A DNA stretch of 64,000 bases from Taenia hydatigena (GCA_036345935.2 JADWOT020001562.1:1-64000); one strand, 5' to 3'; counted from the first letter of the stretch, positions 1-12,673 are shown. A program made the numbers and translations. Notes: generated from the letters alone by a model not told the origin.

Positions 1-964
1 TGGGGTTTTTTCCTCATTAGCTTCTGAGCGATTAGCTACGGTGAAGAGATTGTTCCTCCTGTTCCTTATTGATCAGTTATTGAAAGAAAACAGCTTAATA
101 TGAGTCCAAGGTAGGGGTTCTTTGGTCAAAGTCTTCTTGTGTTATCGGCCAGTCACTCTGTGACGTTTTGAATCTCTAAGCACTTATAGTTAGTTTGCTC
201 ATTGGTATTAGGCTACCTGATGTAACTCATTGAGATGTGTCAAGTGTATACACTGTAAGGCGTAGGTGTGACTTATTCTACCGATGTGGTGCTCTTTCTT
301 GTGTCTTCTATTATCTTATTTGGGATCCTAACCTTATAGAATACGGTTTAAACCGAATGCGATTCGAATTTTCATTGTTTTGAGAAGGGAGTGTAGTTAA
401 ACTCCAAAGCTGCAAAAGTCTTCTTTCTAGCTCTTGGAAGAGGAATGAAGGCGGAACGTACTGAGTTGCTTTCACGAAGACTCTTTATCAACCCCATTAG
501 GCATTGCTGGAGGCTCTTGGCACATCAATCTCAAGTGGGTGTCACACTTGACACAGAAGTTGAGATGAATCTTCTGCCAAAGTTTGACCCAATTCCAATG
601 GGCTCTCCGCCACAACATTCTGCAATTTCCTTTATGCGCTATAAATTTTTGAGGCAGTTATCGTTCAGCGCCACAACCACTAATTCAATCCTCGAGGTGG
701 CGCTGAAATAGCTGTGATGTGGGGTTCTGAGACGAAGGCTTATTTTTTGCCTTCACAGGGGTCAGGATACTAATTGTACAATTAACACTAGTTGGGCATG
801 AGGTCTTACTCGAAGTAGACAGGGGAGACCTGCCTAGCAATGCTTTTAATCAAAGCAATGGTCACTGTATCAACTTTTTGCCATGGTTTTTGCACATCTA
901 TGCACTGATTGACTGAAATAGCACAAGTTGATCAAACTGATCGGACGGCTAATATGCCTTTTAG
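1..964. other. No recognised gene; upstream side of NMD3
   Basis: The stretch holds only short open frames, including one of 88 codons at 445-711 that resembles no family I know. The NMD3 exon starting at 965 needs upstream exons for the N-terminal Cys-rich zinc-binding region, but I could not find them here. They are probably to the left of the window or in very short exons. Confidence 0.5.
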
Positions 965-2095
965 GTGGCTTGGACTTTTTCTTTTCCTTGCGTTCTGACG
1001 CCGTCGCTTTCGTGGACTATGTCAGTAAGCTCGTCCCCTGTCGGGTGCAGACCTCTCAACAACTAAAGTCCCATGATGCACACAGCAACACCTATAACTA
1101 CAAATTTACCTTCTGCCTTGATGTCGTGCCCGTCTGCAAGAATGATGTGGTCTGCCTTCCCAAACAGTTCTCCAGCCGTCTGGGTCTAGCTAATCAAATC
1201 CTCTTAGTGAATAGAATCACTGACAAGATTCGACTGTTGGATCCCATCTCCTGCGTCACCAAGGATGTGGATGCCCAGACCTACTATGCTAACCCCTTCA
1301 CGGCGATATCGAATCCCCGTAACGTGACAGAGTTCTTTGTCATGGATGTAGAGGGTGATGTCCAAGGTAAGGTCCAGTCGTCGACGGCAGGAGCTGGCGT
1401 AGAACAGATCAGTTTGAAACCTGCAGGCGTTTGGGTAGTCCCCTCGGCATACTTGGGAGTGGAGGGAGAGGATGGTGACCAGGTCTATGTTCGTACCCAC
1501 CTTGGCCATGTAGTCAAAATTGGAGACTCGGTTATTGGGTAAGTTCTTTCAACATAGCTTTTCATGAAGTTTTGAATGAGGCGGCTAAAGATGTGCTGCA
1601 TAATGGTGAAAATCGCTGATCATACGCTCCTGGCTTGTGCGGGCTGTATCACAAGTTGATGAAGAACCTGTGGAAACCATGACATAATCGAGCAAACCCC
1701 ACATCTCTTCTTCAGCCAAATTGAAACAATCTTTGAGGCTTCATAAGGCTTTTTATTCGTTGTTATTTACGAGTAATTCTCCCCTTTTCAGATTGGATCT
1801 GAGGAACGCAAATATAAATCATGTGGAATTTGAGAAAATTCCAGAGGAGAAACGACCACAGGTGGTCCTGATTCGGCGTCTCTGCTCCTCTTCCAACGGG
1901 CAACACCGTCGACGGCACCGGAAACGCATACTCTCGAACGGAGAGAGCGTTGTTGAAACGGTTAATACTGCCACCACTGAGGCTGCCGACATTTTGGAAA
2001 CGGAGATGTGTGATGAAGATGATGATGATGATGCAACTTCAGAGTATTCAGACGATGAGTACATGGATGCCGAAGAAGGTAATCTGGTTGCGTAG
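965..2095 (+). CDS. NMD3: 60S ribosomal export protein NMD3, C-terminal half (5' partial)
   Basis: NMD3 is the adaptor that binds the nascent 60S subunit and carries the CRM1 export signal. Two exons are visible: 965-1538 (acceptor ttttag, donor gtaagt) and 1792-2095 (acceptor ttttcag, stop TAG). They join in phase as GG|A (Gly). Family hallmarks in order are LVPCR, HSNTYNYKFTF, NDVVCLP, TEFFVMD, RTHLGH, GDSVIG and, across the junction, LDLRNANIN then PQVVLI. They match the eukaryotic NMD3 core closely and in order. The end is basic and then strongly acidic (Asp/Glu run), as in the family tail that carries export signals. The N-terminal Cys-x2-Cys zinc motifs are missing, so the model is 5' incomplete. 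PPP1R11 follows on the same strand about 590 bp later. Confidence 0.9.
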
Positions 2096-2686
2096 TGAGA
2101 TTTGGGTCATTTATGAGTAATGCGATTGGCGCTGTTTTGTAGCTAGATATAACCCGTCTCCACAAGAAACAACTTTATTAATTTTGAATAATAGTTTTGT
2201 TTGCCAATTTTAGAGGTGGTTATGGACGCGCTGATGGAAACAGACCAGTGATCGGGCGTCTTCAAATACCTTATTACCATCTTTTGCCTAAGAGTTGTCA
2301 TGCATGTGTCTGTGTTCCTCTTGCGTGTGGGGCTTCCTCCGGGGGTGGCGCCGATGCGGTGGTGGGGTATCGGAGTCTAGCTCATTTGTGGGGGGCGTCT
2401 TAGTTGGTGGGCTTGGTTCAGGGCTCCGGAGGGGCGGGTCTGTTGAACGATGGCGGGGCTTTAGCAAGTATTGTGTCATAATTAGGGGGTTTGCGCAAGC
2501 ATTATAGCATAGTTTTCATCACAATAATGAGCTTGCTAAAAATTCACTTCTAAATTATATTGGCGAAAGCGACAAATTTTTATCAGAGTTAGTTGCTTTT
2601 GCACATTCTTTATGCATGCTAAACTCAAAGGCGCCGTTTTGGAGTAGTGTGCATTTGCCTGCTATTTGGGGAACAACTCCGGCGTA
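2096..2686. other. Intergenic NMD3-PPP1R11
   Basis: Nothing coding is seen. The left part would be the NMD3 3' UTR. A G-rich stretch at about 2325-2460 is open in two frames but has no family resemblance. Confidence 0.5.
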
Positions 2687-3247
2687 ATGATGTCTAGTCA
2701 TATCGTCACTACTGAGGCTCCGGCAACTATTACAGCAGACATGGAAACAAGTCCTGTGTGTTTTTTGTAATATATGAGTCTTTTTCTTCGTATGGCTAGT
2801 TATTCGTTATTTTGCTCGGCTCTACTTTTAGCGCTATTATAATATTAAGTCACTTAATGTGTTTAGGCGCTTGTCTTACGAGGCCGCACAGGCGACTTGA
2901 TGGACGGCCAACCCCAATCCGGAACTGCAAGTGAGGATCGTCATGCTGTAATCCACTGGGCTCCAGGCACCATTGACAACGAATACATGGGAAAAAAGAA
3001 ATCAAAGTGTTGTTGTATTTATGAAAAGCCGCGCAATTGGGATGATCCTTCCTCCAGTTCTTCCTCCGACTCAGACGATGATGATTCTCCCAATCCGAGG
3101 AAATGCACGGAACACTGCCGTGGTCACACAAAACATTGTTTCACAAAAAAAGCCAACTCTAAACAGAGCGAAACACAAGTAAACCCTTCTCGAGGTGAAG
3201 AGAAACAGGAGCAGCAGAACATTCCACCACTTCCATCAAATCCATAA
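2687..3247 (+). CDS. PPP1R11: E3/PP1 regulatory subunit 11 (inhibitor-3) homologue, complete
   Basis: Small heat-stable inhibitor of protein phosphatase 1; the vertebrate protein also has E3 ligase activity. Exons are 2687-2755 (ATGATG start, donor gtgtgt) and 2867-3247 (acceptor gtttag), joined at phase 0 to give 149 residues, slightly longer than the human protein (about 126). The diagnostic core is a degenerate PP1-docking motif (VIHW, near residue 51), then TIDNEYMG and [11 protein letters not shown] (residues 69-78). These correspond to the conserved TVDNE-MG and [10 protein letters not shown] block of the family. An acidic Ser/Asp run and a Cys/His cluster ([12 protein letters not shown]) follow, as expected. 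The first exon supplies a Thr-rich leader, also typical. The start ATG at 2687 was chosen because the exon reads open and joins the second exon in frame. It faces the zinc-finger gene tail to tail. Confidence 0.92.
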
Positions 3248-3686
3248 CGCGACGAATCGCGGACCCCACCCCTTCCATGCAAACGACTACATCCACGGAC
3301 AGTTTATTTGTTTTGTCAAACTCATTGGTTGGAATGTGGCATTGGACCATTGCTTCCCGACCGTTGCTTTTTAATGTGAGTTTAAATTAGTTTCTGACTG
3401 ATCCTTTTCATTTGGGAGAGCTAGCTCCCATTCCCCCTCCCGAATAAGGCTAATTTGCGTGACTGTCACGACGCCTACCGCTTAATCCTCGCAAAGCTGC
3501 TCACACTACGTTTAGAGAAGTGGGCAGCTTTGGCTTATTTTAAAGGAAGAGTCGGTTGATTTTGCGAGACGATTTACTTTCCAGGGGTGTATAAAGCTCC
3601 ACTAGAAATGATAAGTGGTTGTACAAAAATATAAAATACGTGGACGGTATTTACAAGGGGATAGGGCGTTGATTATGGCCGATCGT
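3248..3686. other. Convergent intergenic region
   Basis: Space between the 3' ends of PPP1R11 (+) and the zinc-finger gene (-). It should hold both 3' UTRs; no other feature seen. Confidence 0.5.
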
Positions 3687-6600
3687 CTAACTACCGTTCA
3701 TCCGAAGAATTGCCTGTATCGTCTCGGGAGTTACTCCTTCTCCACCGTGCTCCACCTTCAAATGGCAGCAAAAATTGGTTTACAAAGTAATTTTTAATAA
3801 ATACCAGATGAAATAACTGTGCCTTACTTGATATCGAGCACCGCTGGGGGTTGTGATGAGACATACAGTCGGCGAAATATTCGAGACGTATACCTCTTGT
3901 GGAGCTGATTCAGTATCAGGGACAGAGGCAACGGCGTTGGTGTCAGGCAAATTACTAGTGGCCTCGCCACACCCCACGTCCGATCCCGTTGACACAGAAA
4001 CCAGTTGACCCGTTGGGCGGTGAAAAATCCTTCCCGTGCCCGCCTCGACCACCAAATCACTCAACGCTCCTGACTCAAAAGCAACAGGGATGAACGCACC
4101 GCTAGTGACCCAGTCATCGGGTATGGAGTGTCCCACTCCCTCAGCTTGAAGGTAGAACTGGGACAAGAGGACAAAAGGCGGCAGATGATATTTAATCGTG
4201 CAGAATCTAGGATCAATGCAAAGCTAAACTCACATTCTGTTCTGCAGGGACATTCGCTTCCGAATCGGGCTTTCCCTCCTCTGTAGTATCGGGAGCTAGG
4301 ATAGGCTCCGAATCCTCTTCCTCCTCTTCATTACGTCGAGTGTTCTCAAAAATAGTCTGGGCTGGCTGAATCTGTTCGCCAGTGGTGATTAACGCTCGTT
4401 TTGGGAGAGGATCAGACCGCCGTAACGGCTTTTTTGGAGTAGAAGGCGCTGATGGCGACTTTTCCCGCTGAACTGAGCCATATCGGCGTGGAAGGTAGTC
4501 TTTTGAGAGAGGAAAGACTGGTTTGTATCGACCAATCTCTACACCCAGTACAGATGCTTCTGACTGATCTCTCACCTGAAAAAAATGCGCTATATTCATT
4601 TTGATGGATTAATGGCAGCAATGTTTGGAGTAGGCGACTCACCCTAATAGAGCCGTCCTCCTCAACCAATTTCGTTACATCGAATTTGGGGGGATTTTCA
4701 GCCGCAATGGATTTAACTGGGGACGTGTTTGAGCTAGTCACAGACTCTGGTTCCTGATTGGCGGAGCCACCGCTCGCTGCTTCTGAGGAAAAAAGGAACA
4801 GGACGTCATTCCCTGAGCTCTTTGGAGTCAGGCCACATAGCATCTCGACTTATGGCATACCCTCCAACCTCCGTTTTTTCATTCGGAGATATCGTCGGCG
4901 CTTTACGGAGGCCGGCGCAGGCCCGCCACACATAATCGCAGCCTCTTCCTCGTCTATTTCCGTTTCTTCAGGGGTGGTTTTTAAGTCAACGCAAGTAGCA
5001 CCCGCCACCTCGACATGCTTGTTGAAAAACTCCCGGAATCGGTCAATCAATCCGAGGTATTCCTTAAGGATTGAAGGTATTTCTGGAGGTGAAGGAGGTG
5101 TTCTGGAGGGACCCTCGGAAGGAGACGAGGTTGTGGCTTCAGTTCGGAGGAGTAGGTAGTTCCACATGGATACCACTTTTGCCACCATTGGAGCTGCGAT
5201 ATCAGCGATATCGTCAGGAGTAGCTTTCTCCAACGCCTTTAGCAGGAACAAAAAGGAAATGGCCGCGTAGGTCGGCATTACAGATTTGTAACGCGAAAAT
5301 GCTAGTGAAGGAAACTAAACCTCTTTAAGACGGTTACGCCGACGAAGGGCGGAGAGAGCAGGATCAGACCAGGGACCGACGCGTTTTACGTCACCGTTTG
5401 GATTGTGCTTAAGCATTTTATGTCGAGAGAGACCAGCCCGCGTAGAGAACGACTTTTCACATTTATCACAGTCAAATCCTAATGACGCTGGAATGGGAAC
5501 GAAAAGGAGTAATAATGATGTTGCACCAACCAATCAAGTAACGGTGTTCTATGCAGATGGGACTTACTAATTTTTCTATTGTCACCACTTTCTCTGTCCG
5601 AGTTCGAATCAATCCCACCGTCATAGTCGGAGTAACCAACGTTGGAGTCGTCGTCCGAGAGCACACTCATTCCATTTCCACCATCCCCCATTTCCTCATC
5701 GTTGTCCTTCAAATCTTCTAACCGCAGATGCTTGTAATCTTTAATCTATTTGAAGCCCGATACAACGCAAGAGAATATGAATTTTAGACACCAGAATCTC
5801 TCACAAGTATACGCTGGCAGAAGCAAGAAAAGCTGCTGTTAATGCGGTCGGTTACGGGCCTGAAAGCGATGGAAAATTCAATGCCATGCCTCAAAACTTA
5901 AGCAGTATGTGTTGCTATTGCATGGCGATTGTTTTAAAACTTTTTCTGTGAGTCAAGTAATCCAAATCAATTCCATTTAAATTAAAGTTACAGGTTAAAT
6001 AAGAATCTTTTTGTAAGTTCAGAAGCTGAATTTAGAACACCTATACCTAAGAGAAACTCAAGCCTACAAAGTTGTGAATAATTACCTACGAACGTGTTTT
6101 CAGCATATGTGAAGGAGAGAGAAATTCCCTTTTGGTGGGTGCCCTTAGTACGAAAAATGAGTGCAGTCTCTGATCTCTTAGCTAAAAATCGCAGCAGGTA
6201 TTAAGGCAGCAAATAATTCCGGTTCAGACAACCAATGATCCCAATTTACAACCACGATCGGCAACGGTGGGTTGCAGTCAATGAATCCCAACCAAATAAA
6301 GTGAATAACTTTCTCATTGTGAAAAAAATTGGTAGTTTCAGGAAATATTACCAGAAAGACCTTAAAAGTTGAAAATGAAAAGGCAAAATAACTTCCAAGC
6401 CTCACAAATGCAAAGTGACCAGTCAGTCGTATTGCTTTCAAGCTTAAAACCGCGTGGGATTAAGGAACTTAATGCCTTAAACAAACAATGCAATTGTGGA
6501 TTAAGGCGCAAAGGATGTCTGAAAATGGCAGCAGTTGTCATGGCAGCCGATAAATTCATCCCAGACAATGTATGACTCAGTTGGGCTTAACGTTGTAATA

Positions 6601-7481
6601 AATCGAATGTCAAAAATTAATGATATCTACAACGGGCCACTGTTGCTATAATTCGGTGCAGTGCCAAAGTAATGCCAAATAAAACTTGAAATTGTTTAAA
6701 AGAAGTGGTACTTATTGGTCTAAAGCTGTTCATCATAACCATTTAAGGATAAAATGAAAAGTGAAAGTGGTGAAAACAAGGTCATTACCAGATACTTGGG
6801 TGGTTTGGAGACTCTCCCAGCGGCAAGTTTTTCATTGTTTGAGGCAACAACGGAAGCCTTTTTTCGGATAATGGGAAAAGGCAGAACCTCTTCTATGGGT
6901 AGATCGGGTTCAAAATCGGGATCTTCCTCCTCTGCCGTCTTGTTCTTCCTACCCGGACGACGTCCACGCCGACGCTTTGGAGTCCCATCTTGTGAAGCAG
7001 CCAAACTAGAATGGCTACCAGCCTCACTGTAAGCTTTTTCAGACTGATCTCGATGTCGATTTTGCTGAGGCTTCGTATGAGCATGTTCAAGTCGAAGAAG
7101 AATTCGTCTATTGGCATTCCGATTATGGAAGCAAAACACACTAGGGCCGTCCTTGCTCTGTTCTACCAAAGCATCATTGGCCAAAATCTCAATGATTTGT
7201 TTAAGACTAGAGTCCTTTATCTTTTGGGTAGTGATGAACCGATCTCCCTGCTGAATGAGCCGGAGAGGATTTTTGTTTGAACAAACAGGCGCCTTTGGAT
7301 TTGAAGGAACCATCCTATCATTGATCTTTTGAACAGCATCCAAGTCAACAGCCTCCAAATCAGTGGTTTCAAGTAACAATATCTGCTGCTGTGGCTGCTG
7401 CTGAGTCACTTCGAGAGAAGAGGAAGACGGATCCACGTATTCAAAAGTTGGTGGTACGTAATCTGAAGCTTGATACATTGC
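3687..7481 (-). CDS. C2H2 zinc-finger protein, eight coding exons, 776 aa
   Basis: Reading down the minus strand, exons are 7481-6789 (ATG at 7478), 5745-5568, 5478-5338, 5301-4861, 4782-4643, 4575-4234, 4157-3828 and 3755-3687 (TAG). All introns are GT-AG and the phases agree at every junction. Coding length from the ATG is 2331 nt. Introns are 1043, 89, 36, 78, 67, 76 and 72 nt. The product has a Gln-rich N-terminus, an AT-hook-like basic patch (about residues 168-180), a GRVSKPPKYL-IKDYKHL segment across the first junction, an acidic stretch, and one clear C2H2 finger (C293, C296, H309, H314) ending KHNP. It ends with a short helix VTPETIQAILRMNG. A single finger plus basic patches suggests a nuclear protein. 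The architecture recalls vertebrate ZNF839, but that is memory only and unverified. Function unknown. Confidence 0.8.
5302..5337 (-). other. 36-nt mini-intron in the zinc-finger gene
   Basis: Donor gtaacc and acceptor cactag bound a 36-nt interval. Removing it joins CGG-C to CA-TTT in frame. Reading through instead hits TAG. Confidence 0.8.
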
Positions 7482-8291
7482 CTACAAAAAAATTAACTTC
7501 GCATCAAATCAAAAAAAGCTGGGATGAGTTCACAATGAAATTAAACGGATAATTGACACCCGAGCAAAAAAGGCCAGCAGTAAGCGTGACCCACTCACTA
7601 TTGGAAATTAGATGTCCGTTCACCATGAAAAGCCTTTTTCAATGATCGGATAGGGCAGGACCCAATACCTACCCCCGGACCTTGGCAACGAATAATTGTG
7701 CACAACCAGAAGAAAACACAGCAGGTCGAAAAATAATTGCAGAAGAAGGAAATAAAAAGAAGAAGACCAAAATCCTACCTACCACTATGACCAAAAAACA
7801 CATAAAGAAATTACGTGTGGAACACAGCAAACCCACCCACCAAAACCCGTTCAACGATAAATTTTGAGATGTCTGCTCTAAAGAAATACAGTAAAACAAA
7901 TTGTTTGGATTGCTAAAACAGGTATCCATCATAAAGTACGCTTTGTTTTTACCTTTATTTGTATGAAAACGGCTATCGAGCTCTAAAATGCTACTCATTT
8001 ATGGCATATCAAGCACTAGCCTAGGAATGTAAACACTATACTGCCATTCGGACCAGGTGCATTGCCAAAGTACGGAGATATGCCGCCCAAGTTCCCCTGC
8101 TTCAGAAGCTAGAGCTCCCAACACAAGACCCTCCCCCAAACCGGCATACACAGGAGATGAGTATTGAACCCCAGCCCCCAGGGTGAAGGCGCAGAATAAC
8201 GCACGATACTAGAGCCCAGTTTACTAGGAATGAAACCATTGATACTAAGTCAACCAAGTACGCCGCACGAAGCTGCATATGTAGATCATTC
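7482..8291. other. Intergenic between zinc-finger gene and biotin ligase
   Basis: No coding sequence recognised. It should contain the promoter of the minus-strand zinc-finger gene. The immediate upstream edge (ttttttgtag before the exon at 7481) is an acceptor, so there is either a 5' UTR intron or a trans-splice site. Confidence 0.45.
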
Positions 8292-11200
8292 CTAACGAGT
8301 GCTGCGCCGAATCACACTCCCCGCCATCATGTCGACCGAGTTCCCGTTTGGATGAAGAACGATTTCCTCACCTTCTTCACTCACAACTCGCAGATATCCA
8401 AACTTATCAACTCCGACCACAGTACACTTGATTTCGCGATCGCCTTCAGGCACTTTGAGTTGCTGATCCCTAGATTTACACAAAATAGTAATAAAACGCA
8501 TTAGCTTGCAGCACAATCGACCCGTTGGTTTACAACTCCAAATGCTCACTTATGCATCCAAGCCGATGTGTACATTTGTTCTATCTCCTTTGAACCACCA
8601 GATTCAAACCGATTAATGAGAATCTCAAGGTGGTATAACGTCCGACCAACCACCGTAGCCACTGACGGTAGCACTGCATTCGAATGCTTGGCGCCGGCTC
8701 TGATTAAGTCATGCAAGCACGTGGTCGGCTTGGAGTTGGCCACATTCACACCGATGCCTAGGTTCAAAGCACTGCAACAAACGCCCAGCCTTACCTACTA
8801 AGCATCTCACCTCGCCTGGGTCAGTGCAAGTGGCGCTAGCAAGAACACCTGAAATCTTCGTACACGTGTTTGCCGCCCTATCCACAGCGTAGACGTCATT
8901 TGGCCATTTCACTCGTACTTCCATATTAGGCGATTCATTAGCCTAAAACAGTAGCTACATATCAACAAATTTATCAAAAATAAACTGCACAAATGCGCCT
9001 CACCGCAAATGACAACGGACATTACAGAGCAGCACAGAATATAAACTATTGTCGCTCAGATGGCATGACTTTCAACGCAAATCCATAGCGCTTCCGGACG
9101 TCTAGAAACCATTAACTAATCATCTGCCCCACCATTACACCGATGAAAGAAGCAGCAAACAGACCGTCCAAACATAAAAATATTTACAATAGAGATGTTA
9201 CCAAAGACACACCCGCTTCCTGCAATCGCAGGTGACGATAGGAGCCAGGAAAAGAGACTCATGAAAATGACCCAGTACCGCAGTCACTTCTATTCTATGT
9301 CCATTATTCAATGAAACTACTTTTGATTAATTGCCTCCATCCACTAATAAGCCATTGGCAACATAAAACGCACACAATGGATGCAGTGTCGTCTTACCTT
9401 GAGCACAAAGCACCTCCACAGCTCAACAGACAATGACAATTCAACTATCACTACTGCTTAAGAAAGATTCCACAACCCCATACTTACTCCACATTCTTCG
9501 AGAAGCTCATTCACAGTTAGAAAAACAGCAAGAGCAGGCAGATGCTGAATCCACGCAAGTAGATGCGGTAGATAACAGGACGATTTTTCCCTAGACAACG
9601 GTAAGTCAACATGGGCTGTGAATAAGGCCGCACCACGTGGAGACAACCACTGATTACCCCTTCGACCTATCAACAACAGCAGAGTACTGATTTGAGTAAG
9701 ATGTCTGAGCTTACCAACACCTGCCGTTTGTACTGCTGAGACAATCACCAAACCCGAATGATTCGGCAGCTTGGGCAGAATTCTAAATTAGTTAGTTAGG
9801 AGGTAAAGAAATGAGTTACTTTTGAGAGACGGAAAAGTTTGAGGACATTTCTTCACTCCAGAAGGGATGACGACCTAAACGGGAAGTTTGCTTGAGAGAG
9901 GCAAAGTATTCGGCAAATGAAAAGGCCTCTGTGTTCGTATGTGCGGAAACAATCTCCACTTTTGAACCTGTTGCATCTGCCAGAAGGTCAATGAGGCATT
10001 TGGGAATCTAGAACACCAAGAAAACATCCTTAATGACTGCGTTTAAATGATGGTAGTACATTCAAGAAGACTCCAGCCTGCCCAAAGTCAGTTGCGTTAA
10101 GGTCAAGCAGAGTTGTTAAGCTCATCAAGGTAAAAGGGAAAAACTTCAGGAAGTTGAATTAAATTAGGCCTCTCCACATCTGCACACACATCCCTGTTGA
10201 TCAGACGCCTTCTAACATCCTGACTGTTAAGTTTTGCCAATGCAACAAAGCCGCGTCACTTCCCCTTCCAATTGATGTCGATAGATAACACCTGAAGCTT
10301 ACTTGAGCTCAACACCACCTATGGCAGCACTTACGGGTGAGCAATAACTAAATGAATTTTAAGCATTTCTCAACTACACAAAAGATCAACATGAAGACAA
10401 TCCAAGTGTCACTCCTCCCTTTCACTAGATGCGGATGTGACTCCTTTCCAATCCACTCAACGCAGCACTAATGAGGTTACAGCGAGGTACATTTGAAATG
10501 AAATAGGCTTTCCAGTAAATTCACCCAATGTAGAGAGATAGGAAATGAGATAACCATTAAAGCTTCGGTGAAAATCCGCCTCTGAGTCCAATGAATCAGG
10601 TGGTTTGCAGGTATAGAGGGTAGTGGCTGAAGCGGAACTACTCCCTTCCGTCTGTTGTGCGCAGGAGATCCCGAGAAGGGCCAAAACAGATGTAGCATCG
10701 TGGCAATCACTCTAAAGAGAGTAATTAGTCATCGAGTGCTGGTAACATCAACGACACTTATGAAGGCAAATGTAAGCCAAAAGACGAATTCAATACTATC
10801 ACGCCACTAAGTACGTCATGCTCGGGCTTCAGTGACCGTTAGTATCTTACATCTTCAAGGTCATCGTAGCTATTCTAAACTGCTGGTTTTGTTTTGCGAT
10901 GCCACTCATATCGGGTCTTCTGATTGTATTATATTAATCTGTAATTAATTGGGGTGATCTTGCGTGAACCAATAACGACAACCATGAAAAAACTCAGAGG
11001 TGCAGATAGCTGCTGCAAAGATTAAGGAGACTGCAGCACAAGCGATCGAACGAATCTCAAACTATTCATGAAGAAATGTTTAAATTTGACTAGGTTAACC
11101 GAAAACCAACAACCACCTATTCAACGTATCCACCTAGGCTTGAAAAGTGGCTCACCATAGTCAGCTATGAAATAAGTTAGCAATTAAAGCGAGGTTAAAT

Positions 11201-11890
11201 TCTAACTTATCAAACCCCATTTCCGATTAGTAAGAAAAATACAATCCCAAACCTTAGTAACGGCCATCACAGGCGCCTTCTGTTCATTTCTTAAGCAAAG
11301 AGAACCATCCACGACACTCCATATCCACCCATTAGCTTGAGTCGAAAAATCGGGTGTTTTCAGTGCTGATAAAATACTGTGCGCGCCAGAAGAATGACCA
11401 CAATCATTGCCAAGAAGGAGCAAAACTTTGCCACGGTGTTCTATAAGGTAATCACTAACCTACACAGAAGAAGCGTTAGAAAGATGGAAATAAATAAATG
11501 GATTGGATAGCCTTCATGCTGCATGATAATACCATATGCAAAGTTCCCAACAGTGAACGCAAAATGTAGTGAAAGCATACCATTTACCTTTGCAATTTCA
11601 TCGCTTTGGTTTTCAACAGAGGAGTTGTCGGAGATAATCAAAAGATTAGTCGAATTTTGCCAGACATTAAACTTCCAGTCATTATCAGATAAAGCATACA
11701 ATGTATAGAGCGATGGATCCACAGTGAATTTGAAGCTTTCGATTGTCTGTTTGTCAAGATTACGGCAAAAAATATTTGGTGGCTTAATAAACAATCTGGA
11801 AGAGGAGCAACTGCTTTCCAATGCGTCATTTCTGCAAGGGAAATCCTTTGGATCTAGGCATTGCCAACAACAACGTGATGTTCCTGCCAT
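8292..11890 (-). CDS. HLCS: Holocarboxylase synthetase / biotin-protein ligase
   Basis: Attaches biotin via biotinyl-AMP to a carboxylase lysine. Minus-strand exons are 11890-11588, 11459-11253, 10711-10481, 10007-9820, 9782-9715, 9666-9488, 8942-8795, 8757-8550 and 8469-8292 (TAG). Total is 1710 nt (569 aa) with all phases consistent. The catalytic half is unmistakable: VIVSAVQTAGVG-RRGNQWLSPRGAALF (the nucleotide/biotin loop, GRRGN at 333-337), VRVKWPNDV (catalytic-type Lys404), GIGVNVANSKPTTCLHDLI, and the C-terminal SH3-like domain ending HPNGNSVDMM. The N-terminal half (VSDYLIEHRGKVLLLGNDCG and following) matches the eukaryote-only amidotransferase-like part. Two introns are only 37 nt. 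The junction 11253 to 10711 may hide one more small exon, because that part is shorter than in vertebrates. The start ATG is the best guess; the frame is open further upstream without a clear start. Confidence 0.88.
8758..8794 (-). other. HLCS: 37-nt mini-intron in HLCS
   Basis: Donor gtaagg, acceptor cctag. Splicing gives RCLVG-IGVNV, which restores the conserved HLCS core. The more obvious-looking acceptor ttgcag inside it gives the wrong frame. Confidence 0.8.
9783..9819 (-). other. HLCS: 37-nt mini-intron in HLCS
   Basis: Donor gtaact, acceptor aatttag. Removal joins CAA-AA to A-ATT in frame, giving SQ-K-ILPKLPNHSGLVIVSA. Confidence 0.8.
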
Positions 11891-12405
11891 ATTAGTCCTT
11901 TTCGAGGTTGTCAAAAATCGTCTAAAAGTGTACCGAGTAGCCACGTCTATAAATCTCGGAAAAAAGATATGAAAGACAAGTGGTGAACGCGATGCTGAAT
12001 TTACTTGCAAAGTTGTCTAGTTAACTAAACGAAAGGTATGCATAAACACTAGGTAAATGCAGCAATAGGGTTGTGCTTTCAAACTAACCAACGAAAAATA
12101 TCCAACTGCAAATGTAGAACCCGGTAAGGACCTTCAAATTCCCACGCAGACCTTGACCTGATCGCTGCACCCGACTTTTAAAGTCAGCTCCACTACTGGG
12201 ACATCCAAACTCTCATTAACCACTTGAAACATTAAACCATGTAACTTAAAGTAATTCCGCACATGACTAGATTCATATAAAAACATCTGAAAAAATGGAA
12301 ATCAGGTAGCCTGTATAAACATTGATGCAATAATGATGTCCACCTCCTGGAACACAACCACTGGATGTGCAAAACATTAACCAAATTGACATTAATTTAC
12401 TATAT
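11891..12405. other. 5' flank of HLCS
   Basis: The HLCS frame is open back to 12010 but starts there with TTG, so the ATG at 11890 is preferred. The rest is AT-rich with nothing recognisable, and ends at the TG of the retrotransposon LTR. Confidence 0.45.
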
Positions 12406-12633
12406 TGTAGAGGGTTCCTCCTCCCCCTCCTGGTTACCCTTGCCAGTAGAAGTCTGAGTGCGTTTGGACATCTTTACTGTTATAAGGGTGATAAATACAG
12501 TTAGGCGACTGATGGAGGTTCAAGCCGAGGGTCCGTCACGCTCCAAGGAGTCTCCGCGTTCCTCCGTCACGTGGTTTAAAATTGACTTCCCGCCTCTGGC
12601 CTACCAAGCACGTTTAAAGAATTAAGTATTACA
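12406..12633 (-). repeat. 3' LTR of the Gypsy element
   Basis: 228 bp, TG...CA ends. On the minus strand it still contains an ATG with the same open frame (MSKRTQTS start) as the 5' LTR. Confidence 0.93.
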
Positions 12634-12655
12634 TAGCCCCCTCGTCTTTTGAGCG
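12634..12655 (-). other. Polypurine tract of the Gypsy element
   Basis: The minus strand reads CAAAAGACGAGGGGGCTA immediately before the 3' LTR, a normal plus-strand priming tract. It lies after the gag-pol stop. Confidence 0.6.
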
Positions 12656-12673
12656 CCGTCCCCGGCACCACCC

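Noticed and set aside
445..711. 88-codon plus-strand frame near the left edge
   Set aside because: No resemblance to NMD3 N-terminal sequence and no supporting splice pattern.
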